Below, in pieces: positions 43,601 to 51,819 of a stretch of DNA of 64,000 nt; position 1 is the stretch's first letter, and each line of letters opens with the position of its first letter. The notes under the pieces are model-generated. The model was not told the origin of the DNA and did not search any database. It was given only the letters and a program-made list of their open reading frames with translations. The translations under genes were made by a program, and so were the position numbers. This DNA comes from Flectonema sp. DT1601 (lineage: Eukaryota; Euglenozoa; Diplonemea; Diplonemida; Diplonemidae), in NCBI GenBank assembly GCA_964019425.1, contig OZ025840.1, forward strand, positions 272,001-336,000, in the 5' to 3' direction.

Positions 43601-44427
43601 TGCCCCTTTTAGAATCGTATCCAAACAGTACAGCATCTCACACTGATAAAGCTCCGTGACCAGGTATTTGTGACCAGACCGGTGGTATGTACAGCGTTTG
43701 TTATGATTTCGTTACGGGGAAGGTGCTCTCTCCCTCTAACTCTCCTTCGAGACCTCTCGTGGTCTGAAGCCTTCTGCTGCAAGAGTTTAAATCTCACACT
43801 GATAAAGCTCCGTGACCAGGTATTTGTGACCAGACCGGTGGTATGTACAGCGTTTTGAAGTATTTGTGAAGAAGTCTCGCACTGGATATGGGAACCTGCG
43901 AAGGTATTATTACCAACCAGGAGGGTTAGCAGTGCCCCTTTTAGAATCGTATCCAAACAGTACAGCATCTCACACTGATAAAGCTCCGTGACCAGGTATT
44001 TGTGACCAGACCGGTGGTATGTACAGCGTTTGTTATGATTTAGAGATCACATTACTCGGAAGGTGTTCCTTCCCTCTAACTCTCCTTCGAGACCTCTCGT
44101 GGTCTGAAGCCTTCTGCTACAAGAGTTTAAATCTCACACTGATAAAGCTCCGTGACCAGGTATTTGTAACCAGACCGGTGGTATGTACAGCGTTTTGAAG
44201 TATTAGTGAAGAAATCTCGCACTGGATATGGGAACCTACGAAGGTATTATTACCAACCAGGAGGGTTAGCAGTGCCTAGGAAGGGTCAATCATTAAAATA
44301 AAAAAAAACAAAAACCGTGAAATACTAACAAAAAAAACATACATCTTTGCCACCTCGGAATGCTCTCAGTAGTTCCGTCAAAAGGTTGTTTTGCGGGATA
44401 GAAACGAAGAGGACACTTCCGCAACAT
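40650..44427 (-). CDS. Small, possibly mitochondrial protein with a satellite-filled intron
   Basis: Predicted exons are 44427-44343, 41198-41060 and 40989-40650: 564 nt, 187 residues, with frame kept across both junctions. Intron 2 is 70 bp (GTATGTG...ACAACAG). Intron 1 is 3144 bp (GTATGT...CAACACAG) and holds the tandem array at 41267-44277. The N-terminus (MLRKCPLRFYPAKQPF) is basic and could be a mitochondrial targeting signal. The body has HRYGMAPHPKLFL and PYIWKFLQGVAWSRTRV, and the end is Lys-rich (PPKKQKSSRGKK). Length, basic ends and Trp-rich core would suit a mitochondrial ribosomal or respiratory-complex subunit, but I do not recognise a family. Upstream of exon 2 the same frame meets a stop at once, which supports the splice site. 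Confidence 0.7.
41199..44342 (-). other. 3.1-kb intron made of tandem repeats
   Basis: Inferred from the frame-preserving join of the exons at 44427-44343 and 41198-41060. The donor is GAT|GTATGT and the acceptor CAACACAG|TT. Other introns in this window that can be placed are mostly 70-90 bp, so this one is about 40-fold longer, and nearly all the excess is the repeat array. Only about 65 nt on each side is non-repeat sequence. Confidence 0.7.
41267..44277. repeat. 18-unit higher-order tandem repeat with two alternating unit types
   Basis: Every unit starts with a common module of about 65 bp (ATCTCACACTGATAAAGCTC ... TGTACAGCGTTT). Type A units (176 bp) continue with TGAAGTATT...CCAAACAGTACA. 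Type B units continue with GTTATGATTT... and end CAAGAGTTTAA; B1 is 164 bp and B2 156 bp. Unit starts: 41267, 41443, 41607, 41783, 41959, 42135, 42291, 42467, 42631, 42807, 42963, 43119, 43295, 43459, 43635, 43791, 43967, 44131. The order is A B1 A A A B2 A B1 A B2 B2 A B1 A B2 A B1 A. The block A B1 A B2 occurs at 42291-42962 and again at 43119-43790. Units of one type are nearly identical. Short frames through the units are an artefact of repetition. Confidence 0.93.
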
Positions 44428-45317
44428 GATGCTAATGCTGATTGTAAAAGAAGTAAAGTATTGAACAGGTAATCAGCTTATCTTAACTTTGTCTTCTGTA
44501 AAACAAACTTAAATAGGACAACTGCCACAAGATGGACAGTCTTAACCAAAAACAATTATTTTCATTTTTTAAAAAATTATGAAAAAAAAAAAAAAAAAAA
44601 ATTAATACAAAGAAGGACATAAAGCAGGCTGTAGGTGACCATTTCACTATAGAAAACGTGTAAATGTTCTCGTAAATGTTCTTGAATCAACTCACCAAGT
44701 GCGAGCAAATAATAATTATTTCCTTCAAAGCGATTCACTGGTTCGATTCTTTTTTTTTTTTTTTTTTTATATTTTAACTATCAAAGCGTATAAAGGAAGT
44801 CAAAGACAATAAAATAAATGAAAAAAAAAAGAAAATAAATAAAGTGTAAGTGAAGTACATGAACGTTACTGAAATTGAAAAAAAAGAGTGAGAAAAAAAA
44901 CTAAAAGCAAGCCTAGCTGGGTGCCAACAGGAGTAGAAAAGTGCCACGCAAGCATTCAAACGGCTTTTACAAACATGTTGGTGTTGTCAAAAATTCATTT
45001 AAAATGAATCTGCAAACTTCACCTTTTACTTTTTTACTCACACTTTTGTTTTGTTTGTGCGCAACCATCCTAATAAAGGAATAGGTTAGTTACGCTGCCA
45101 CAATTCTCTTTCTACCGAAACGATGGGGTTTGTAGGTACAAAAATAAAACTCAAGCACAGGAATACTGAGCACTGCAGAAAAACACAGATTGAGAAGTAG
45201 ATAATAAAAATAAATTCCCACATACAATAATCAGAGTGACTACAACCAGACACAAGATATGAGACACTTGCGTTTTTGTATACGAATAAAGTCACCCGTA
45301 GGGTTAAACCGTTTGAT

Positions 45318-45385
45318 TTTGTACGTAAAATACAAATGTATTGTATCATAAACAACATAACATTAGTTCTGAGATACAGTGACTA
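45318..45385. repeat. Dispersed hairpin element, copy c
   Basis: Shares TTTGTACGTAAAATACAAAT and GTATTGTATCAT with copy a at 28894, and CATTAGTT plus ATACAGTGACTA with copies a and b. TGTATC pairs with GATACA where copy b pairs TGTATT with AATACA, a compensatory C-G to T-A change. It lies about 390 nt beyond the channel gene's stop codon on the transcribed strand, similar to copy b's position behind the phosphodiesterase gene. Confidence 0.5.
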
Positions 45386-45424
45386 GGTGGGATGACTAAA
45401 CTTGGCCTTTTAAGTAACTAATAG

Positions 45425-45440
45425 CCCCATAGCTATGGGG
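45425..45440. other. Perfect 16-bp palindrome
   Basis: CCCCATAGCTATGGGG reads the same on both strands and is followed by more G residues. It lies in noncoding spacer about 330 nt beyond the channel stop codon. It could be a dimeric protein-binding site or chance; nothing else supports a role. Confidence 0.3.
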
Positions 45441-45769
45441 GGGGGACTTGGATAAATAAATCAAGGGTTAACACACAACAAATTAGACATGAATCATTAT
45501 AACTGGATTCTGTCCACACAAAATCGCATGCTTTAAATAAAATACCAGAGAAAGAAATGCTGTCAAGTCAAATTGACCCGGGGACCACGCACAGGGGGGG
45601 AAGAGCTTCACGCAAAAAAGTAATCACTTCATATCGGAAGGTGATAACAATCATGGAGAAAAGCATTTAATAGGAGGGTGCAGCAATTCGAGATTGTGTG
45701 TCTTGCTTCAGCTTCTGGAGAAACGAATAGCACATTGAGGATGGACGTGTTTATATGCCACAACCTGAC

Positions 45770-48010
45770 TCAACAAACATTCTGGTTAGTTCCATTTGAT
45801 AGACTCATTGAAGTATCAGGTACTGATAAATTTAAATGACAACACACCGTGTCTAATGTGTGTTGAATTCGATTAAGACGATCCTCAATTGAAAAGTGTT
45901 TGGTGGCAGACTGACCAAGTAAGGATTCACACTCACCTCCTGTAAAAGGAGAGAATATATCGTGAATACCTTCAGGTTCTGGTGAGAATGAAGCGAATGG
46001 TACATGATCTACTTTCTTATGTCGATCAAGACTGATTCGAGAATTTTTAAGGTCTCCATTATCAACATACTGAGGAAGGATGGCATGTCGACGAGACGAA
46101 TCTTCGAGCCTTCGTAAACGAAGTCGTTGCAAAACTGCTTCTTCAGTTGTGTCTGCGGTTTTGACGGGAAGTTCACTGAGTTCTTCAAATGGATTTTGAG
46201 GTGGAAACTGAGGACTTTCAGTACCATGAGGAATTCCTCTTCTCTCAGCAATGACTCTCTGAATGTGCCATTTCAAAGCTGGAAATCTTTGAGTAACAAT
46301 CTCAAAGTCATTAGCTTTAAGAACAAGTAACGCTGTTAGAGTTAGAGTTCGGACAGTAGCAGCTCTCTTGTTCTCTGAGAGTCCGTTGGATCGAACCAGT
46401 GCCATTTCGCCAAAGAAAGATCCACCTTCGATGATATTAATATGAGAACCCTGAATACTGACTGCACCATATCCGTGTACAATAAAATACATCGCGTTTC
46501 CTACATCTCCTTCTCTTACGATAATTTCATCTCTGTTGACGATGGTGTGAACAAGACATTCTGCGAGTGATATCTTGCAAGAGGGTCCAGTATTAGTAAA
46601 GATTTCAATATGATTAATATGCTGAACTTTCACATACATCTGAAGAGATTCTTGTACAGGTTTTGGAAGTAGCGCAACAACTTCTGAGAATGATCGCAAC
46701 ATAACCTTTTGAGAAAGCAAGTGATGCTGCAGGCTCAGGATATCATCAACCACGGTGTCAGGTAAATGATAATGCGATATGACCTGTAAGGTTTGGTACA
46801 TAAGCTGTCTATGTTCATCTTTTGTATCAAGCATCACATACGATGTTATTTTTCCAACTAAAATTCCATTTATAATTATAGTGGCTACACAACACGCTGA
46901 TGCTAAGAGACGAACACCTAAACCACCGGATTCAACGTCTCCATACCCAACAGTTGATATTGTATATAAAGTCCAGTATAACCCTGCAACATATGTTTCA
47001 GTGTCTAAGTTAGTGCAGTTCTCTGGATCTGGCTGTTCACGACACGATAATATAATAAACAAACAACACAGCCAATGAATAGCTATCGCTCCGGTGAAAA
47101 TAATTTTAAAAAACGGATACCAACCTGAACAGGCTCTAATAACCCTTCCTGTTACGTATTTTCTACTTTCTAAATTGAAAAATCCACTCAACTGAGACAG
47201 CTGAAGTGATCTAAGAGCATACCCAACTAATCTTAAATGATATGAATCTATGAAATGACCGACTAAGTCGATTGGTAATGATGTTAGGAATGAAATGAGG
47301 AGGTAGAAATTATTTCTCCTATCCCTTCCGACTGATATAATAAACCAAGATAGTTGGACAATTGTTAAAAATACTTCCCAATATATAATCATTTGTCTAT
47401 ACTTTCCTTCATAAATATTTTTATCAGTATAATGAAGGGGGGTAACCGCCGCGTAATAACCCGAGACTATCATCATAACAACCCAAGGAGCGAATGAGGC
47501 GAGGGAACCTTCCTTGTGTCGTAATTGTTGAATTAGCGCTTCACCAACAGCATCTCTTGGAGCTTCTAATTCGGTGTAGACCCACTCGAGTTTATTTAAA
47601 GTTGCCGACCATAATATTTCATCTTGAATGTTTTTAATGTAGGTCATAAAACGAAGAAATTTTTCCGTAGTAACGATGCAGCTGTCGTCTGTGTTGCTCG
47701 CTTTATAAATTACTTCTATCTCCGATGGCGACAATCGCAAGTCCAACGCCGTTACCAATCCTTGCAAATCCTGCCTACTCATTTCTCGTCTATTACTATT
47801 TTCAACCGCCTGTGCTAATTTCTTACATCCGGTAGCTTCCCTCTCAAGTAATTGTAAGCATAATCCATCACAGCTATTTGTGACAACACTTTTTCTTGAT
47901 GTTGACATTTCAGCTCTGTGTATATTTCTTATCGCTGCCGTAGCTGTTAATGTATCACGTTTAGCCGACGTCACTGCTGATATTGTTTCTATATTAGCGA
48001 ATCCATGCAT
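45770..48010 (-). CDS. K+ channel with C-terminal cyclic-nucleotide-binding domain (CNBD family)
   Basis: 746 residues, no intron. The N-terminal cytosolic part includes an EF-hand-like helix pair around 76-120 (MSRQDLQGLVTALDLRLSPS...), but without the full Asp-rich loop. Hydrophobic segments S1-S6 follow. The pore has STVGYGD near residue 357, the K+-selectivity signature. The S4 region (LRLVGYALRSLQL) has few regularly spaced Arg, so voltage sensing may be weak. A C-linker leads to a cNMP-binding fold with FFGEMALV near 533 and RAATVRT near 551; a short insertion separates them in the phosphate-binding cassette, but the key Glu and Arg are present. It resembles EAG/HCN/KAT-type channels. 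Its ligand could be the substrate of the phosphodiesterase encoded 9 kb downstream. An acceptor (ttcccaaacag) lies close upstream of the ATG. Confidence 0.9.
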   Translation of the reverse strand: MHGFANIETISAVTSAKRDTLTATAAIRNIHRAEMSTSRKSVVTNSCDGLCLQLLEREATGCKKLAQAVENSNRREMSRQDLQGLVTALDLRLSPSEIEVIYKASNTDDSCIVTTEKFLRFMTYIKNIQDEILWSATLNKLEWVYTELEAPRDAVGEALIQQLRHKEGSLASFAPWVVMMIVSGYYAAVTPLHYTDKNIYEGKYRQMIIYWEVFLTIVQLSWFIISVGRDRRNNFYLLISFLTSLPIDLVGHFIDSYHLRLVGYALRSLQLSQLSGFFNLESRKYVTGRVIRACSGWYPFFKIIFTGAIAIHWLCCLFIILSCREQPDPENCTNLDTETYVAGLYWTLYTISTVGYGDVESGGLGVRLLASACCVATIIINGILVGKITSYVMLDTKDEHRQLMYQTLQVISHYHLPDTVVDDILSLQHHLLSQKVMLRSFSEVVALLPKPVQESLQMYVKVQHINHIEIFTNTGPSCKISLAECLVHTIVNRDEIIVREGDVGNAMYFIVHGYGAVSIQGSHINIIEGGSFFGEMALVRSNGLSENKRAATVRTLTLTALLVLKANDFEIVTQRFPALKWHIQRVIAERRGIPHGTESPQFPPQNPFEELSELPVKTADTTEEAVLQRLRLRRLEDSSRRHAILPQYVDNGDLKNSRISLDRHKKVDHVPFASFSPEPEGIHDIFSPFTGGECESLLGQSATKHFSIEDRLNRIQHTLDTVCCHLNLSVPDTSMSLSNGTNQNVC

Positions 48011-48256
48011 GCTTTTTTTTTATATTTCCTGTTTGGGAATTGAATTAAACCACCCCACCCTTTTACGAAAACAACTATTGAAAATCTTGAGATTGTTTCC
48101 TACAGTGGCTACAACCACTTATAATGAAAAGGGGGAAAAAGAAGAAACTCATTGTTATATCGGCGTTGATACGCCAATGGGATTTGGTTAGAAGAGGATG
48201 GAAGAAGAAGAAAAAAAACTCTGACAACGTGTTTCAGATTAAACATCATAAATGTT

Positions 48257-51200
48257 TTATACTTTCAAAGATCCAAAATGCCAAATTGCTGACCAGAATA
48301 CACCTCTCTCGTTTAGTAACAGTTCTGATGGACTCTTGGCTTCCATCAAGCTACGAAGCTCTTCTCTAGACTGAGTAAGAGGAACAGATTCGATATAAGT
48401 ACAGTCATGCAGTGAGTATTTTATTGATAACAGTAACTCTACAGAAGCACTGCACATGTCGCAATACCCTTCACCTGATTGTTTGTATGAAAGAAGAGAT
48501 TTGCTTGAGGCAATTGAGTCGCATATTTCACAATGACCAGAGACAACGAATCTAGCACTGGCTGTGTACCCATCTTCTACATTTGATAATAACTCCAGAT
48601 CACTAGCACTGGTTGGACTACACGAAGGATGTTCATTGTTGTTGAATGTGTTGGTGATCTCAATTAGCTTCGTTGGCTTGACGTTCTGCGGTTTTATAAA
48701 ATGAGTAATTTGCTGTTGCCATGGAGGTGTTTTTAAACCACCACCACGTCTTGGTCTCGGAGGTGTGACATCATTTGAAACCTTTAATTGAGATGTTGGA
48801 GAAACAGATCTCGATTTACTTTCTTTACCACGAACTTTCACTGCCACTGGTGGTGTACAACAAGTATCAGTAAAGGATCCCTTCTTACGGAGCTTTTTCA
48901 CAGATTTTTGTTCTGCTGAGCGTTTCTTTTTCAATTTTGTTGTCTTTTCTGGTGCCAATCCCGACACAGGAGATATGGACCTTGGCGGACGTCCAGGTCG
49001 ATCCTTCTTCTGGCTGCTTTGCTCTGCAACAGCAGTAACAACATCACTTGACTTTCCTTTATTATTTATTATTTTATTGATAGTTTGATGAGACAGTTTT
49101 GGAGGTTCTGCAACAGTCACAGGAGCGCAATAATTCACAAATTGTTTTGGGATACAAACGGGACTGTCAATTGATGAAAGAGGTGAATCGATTTGAATTA
49201 AACAAGCAGCTTGCTGAATAGCTTTATCAGGTGGGGTTGAAGAAGTAACTTCGTAATTAAAAGCTGTTTGATTAAGCTCTGGTTGTTTACACCGTAAGTC
49301 AACTACCTCAGTTGTACTGCTGTCATCATCAGAATAAGAACGCTGTGCTGCCTCATCGAGTATTTCATCTTCTTTATTGGAAACAATAACAGATGTTGAT
49401 AAACCATTGTTTATTGAGTTTACTTTGTCTGGCTGTTCTGACTCACTCAACGAGTCTTTATTGTTACTTCCTTCTGGGTGTTTAGTGTCGTTATGAGTTG
49501 GTACTACTTTACGTGGAGGACGAAAAGATTTACATCCAATAACTATGCCTGACGGTGACTGTTGTTGTCTACTGTCACAGTTCTTTATTGTTGACAGAAA
49601 GCTATCAGTTGAGCTCACTTTAGTATTGTTTTCTTCTACTTTACGTGGAGGACGAAAAGATTTACATCCAGTGACAATCCCTAACGTAGAACCATTTCCT
49701 GATATGAAAGATGTCGAAGGGCGGAGTGAATTAAATAAGTTCGAACTTTTCAGTTCTGGAGGAGGAACCACTGTGACTAATCCATCAGTGTCAACTGATA
49801 GTATTTCTCTCACGAATCTAGATTGAGATGATGTTGGACATGATAGGAATAAACGATCCGATGCACGTGTCATTCCAACGTAACATATTCGACGCTCTTC
49901 TCTAAATTGTGATATGAGATAGCCTAGGTCATGAGATTCAGAGAGATTGTTTTCTGTAGCCATTGGTATGTCTGAGTACATGGTACCAGGCATAACAGAT
50001 TCACAACAACCGATGATGATTACGTGTGTGAATTCCAATCCTTTGGATCCATGAATTGTTGAAATCGTTATTCTAGTTCGGCTCTGCTTACTACCAGAGA
50101 GTGATGGCATTCTTACCAGCTGTAGAAGTTCAGATTCTGAGGCCACTCCAAATCGTTTTTTTAATGAATTCGTAAAGGGAATCGATATCGTACACTCATC
50201 TGATGCTATCACTTCTGTTAATTTTTTCATAAATTGAAATGCCTCAGACATTACTTTACTTGACGTTGATTCAGACGTCGATTTTGATGATTCAAAAAAC
50301 ATCAAAAGTTTTGGTTGATCATTCTCAATAGAATTATTTTTTTTATTTTTTTTTTGATCTTTTTTATCAATTTCAGTAAGGACTTCATTTCCAAACATAT
50401 TTTGATCAAGATTATAAATAGATTTCATGAATTGCTTGTACTGAGGTGTCCTCTTGTCTAAACCCCAACACTGAAACTCGTTAGTGACGACGACTACTAA
50501 ATCTTGTTTTGTTGCTTGTCCAGAAGCAAGACGAGCATAAGATCCTCCAAGCTGACGATTCTTCTTAGTAAAAACAGAAACCGGTTGTTCCATCAACGGT
50601 TTCAAAGCAGATTTGACATCAGAAAGTGGTTCTCTGATACGGCAAAGAACTCCAACAGTGTTTGTTATATTTTCATTTAATATTTTTTTTACACACTCGG
50701 AAATCCATTCAAGTTCCTCAGCCACAGTGTTGTGTTCCACGACTGTCACAACATTGTTAGTAAGTTTTCTACTTGACTGGAATTGTGAATTGTTCAGTTT
50801 GTATATCTGTTCTTCTAATTTCTTAATGAAATTGCTGTTCTTTCCAGATACTGGATATTTTAAATTTAGTGAAGCGAACTCTGTCGCAACCTTAGCGATG
50901 TTCACGTGACATCTGTAGTTTTTAACGAGGGTTCGAATCCTAGCATTGGGAAAGGTGTCGTGAAATGATGCGAATATTTCTGAATCAGCTCCCCGGAATT
51001 GATAAATTGACTGATTTAAGTCACCAACAACAGTGACGCTACATTCACGAGAACATCGAACAAGAGATGTTATGAGCTTCCATTGATCGTTACTCGTGTC
51101 TTGAAATTCATCCACCAAAACATGTTTCCAAGAAAGTGAAATCGTTTCTCTCGATAACATCGCAATGGCTCCAGTTACCATGTCGCTGAATTCACAGATG

Positions 51201-51592
51201 TTGTGAGTTTTTTTTGTATTTTCAGGATCTTGACAGTTGGTGGTAACGTCTTCGATTACTTTCTTAGTTGCTAACTTTACTTTGCTCGTGTACGTTCCCG
51301 TCTGCTCTCCAAACTTTTGCAACACATCAAACCCACATGCGTGAATCGTCTGAACCGTCGCTTTTGTTTTTTGTGATTTACTAAGTCTGTTTCGCATTTC
51401 AGATGCTGCTTTTGCAGTGAATGTAAGACACAGTATTTGATTTTCATCTATTCCGCAACTAGATAAATATTCAATACGTCTACATAAGACTTCAGTTTTA
51501 CCACTTCCAGGACCAGCAATAATAACAAGAGGGTATTCAGGTGTTGACGAAATACATTGTTGTTGTTTTTGATCAGGTTGGTGTACAGTCAT
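48257..51592 (-). CDS. UvrD/Rep-family SF1A DNA helicase, Srs2-like, with long C-terminal tail
   Basis: 1111 residues, no intron. Helicase motifs in order: a Q-motif-like PDQKQQQCI; Walker A AGPGSGKT at 26-33; motif Ia LCLTFTAKAASEM; Walker B DEFQDT at 161-166; motif III GDLNQSIYQFRGA at 190-202; motif IV NYRCH; motif V TIHGSKGLEF near 511; motif VI YVGMTRASDRL near 567. This makes it a 3'-5' DNA translocase of the UvrD/PcrA/Srs2 type, acting in repair and probably in removing recombinase filaments. The tail from about 640 is disordered and contains GCKSFRPPRKV twice, encoded by a near-identical DNA repeat (49506-49538 and 49640-49671). It also has a basic GRPPRSISPVS patch and a Cys motif pair (CEIC near 1020, CDMC near 1045) that could bind zinc. 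A strong acceptor (T run, C run, AG) precedes the ATG. Spacing to the channel gene is 246 bp. Confidence 0.92.
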   Translation of the reverse strand: MTVHQPDQKQQQCISSTPEYPLVIIAGPGSGKTEVLCRRIEYLSSCGIDENQILCLTFTAKAASEMRNRLSKSQKTKATVQTIHACGFDVLQKFGEQTGTYTSKVKLATKKVIEDVTTNCQDPENTKKTHNICEFSDMVTGAIAMLSRETISLSWKHVLVDEFQDTSNDQWKLITSLVRCSRECSVTVVGDLNQSIYQFRGADSEIFASFHDTFPNARIRTLVKNYRCHVNIAKVATEFASLNLKYPVSGKNSNFIKKLEEQIYKLNNSQFQSSRKLTNNVVTVVEHNTVAEELEWISECVKKILNENITNTVGVLCRIREPLSDVKSALKPLMEQPVSVFTKKNRQLGGSYARLASGQATKQDLVVVVTNEFQCWGLDKRTPQYKQFMKSIYNLDQNMFGNEVLTEIDKKDQKKNKKNNSIENDQPKLLMFFESSKSTSESTSSKVMSEAFQFMKKLTEVIASDECTISIPFTNSLKKRFGVASESELLQLVRMPSLSGSKQSRTRITISTIHGSKGLEFTHVIIIGCCESVMPGTMYSDIPMATENNLSESHDLGYLISQFREERRICYVGMTRASDRLFLSCPTSSQSRFVREILSVDTDGLVTVVPPPELKSSNLFNSLRPSTSFISGNGSTLGIVTGCKSFRPPRKVEENNTKVSSTDSFLSTIKNCDSRQQQSPSGIVIGCKSFRPPRKVVPTHNDTKHPEGSNNKDSLSESEQPDKVNSINNGLSTSVIVSNKEDEILDEAAQRSYSDDDSSTTEVVDLRCKQPELNQTAFNYEVTSSTPPDKAIQQAACLIQIDSPLSSIDSPVCIPKQFVNYCAPVTVAEPPKLSHQTINKIINNKGKSSDVVTAVAEQSSQKKDRPGRPPRSISPVSGLAPEKTTKLKKKRSAEQKSVKKLRKKGSFTDTCCTPPVAVKVRGKESKSRSVSPTSQLKVSNDVTPPRPRRGGGLKTPPWQQQITHFIKPQNVKPTKLIEITNTFNNNEHPSCSPTSASDLELLSNVEDGYTASARFVVSGHCEICDSIASSKSLLSYKQSGEGYCDMCSASVELLLSIKYSLHDCTYIESVPLTQSREELRSLMEAKSPSELLLNERGVFWSAIWHFGSLKV

Positions 51593-51819
51593 TTGTTCGA
51601 CTACAGCATTTCGTGTTTTATATTAATATTATTTTTTTTTTTCTGGGGGGGAAAAAAAAAAAATTGTAATATGTGATGTCATTATTAATTATTAAAATAC
51701 CAAAACAGATTCTATTGTACCGAAGTTGACGGGTTTTGAATATTAGTCCCCCCTCTCATCACTACAAGAATGACAGATAACGTGTTTGGAGGAGTAAGAG
51801 TAAGTGTGTGAAGTTCATT

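Larger units (their letters stand above)
44428..45769. other. Intergenic spacer
   Basis: AT-rich spacer holding the 3' end of the channel gene's transcript and the leader of the small exon-split gene; an acceptor (ttttacaatcag) ends about 10 nt before the ATG at 44427. It contains copy c of the dispersed hairpin element and a 16-bp palindrome at 45425-45440. A 90-codon frame at 45086-45358 is hydrophobic, low-complexity and overlaps the dispersed element, so I do not call it. Confidence 0.65.

Noticed and set aside
41121-43968. Many similar open frames of 60-170 codons in the tandem array
   Set aside because: They are the same repeat translated again and again; unit lengths of 176, 164 and 156 are not multiples of three, so no frame continues through the array, which lies inside an inferred intron.
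41267-44277. CRISPR-like regular repeats
   Set aside because: Units are 156-176 bp with no unique spacers, in a eukaryotic intron; this is a satellite-type array.
45086-45358. A 90-codon hydrophobic frame
   Set aside because: Low-complexity Phe/Ile/Cys-rich translation overlapping a dispersed noncoding element; no acceptor site or family.
50926-50945. A tRNA T-arm-like sequence, GGTTCGAATCC
   Set aside because: It lies inside the helicase coding frame (residues around RIRTLVKNYRC), with no D-arm, anticodon arm or acceptor stem around it.
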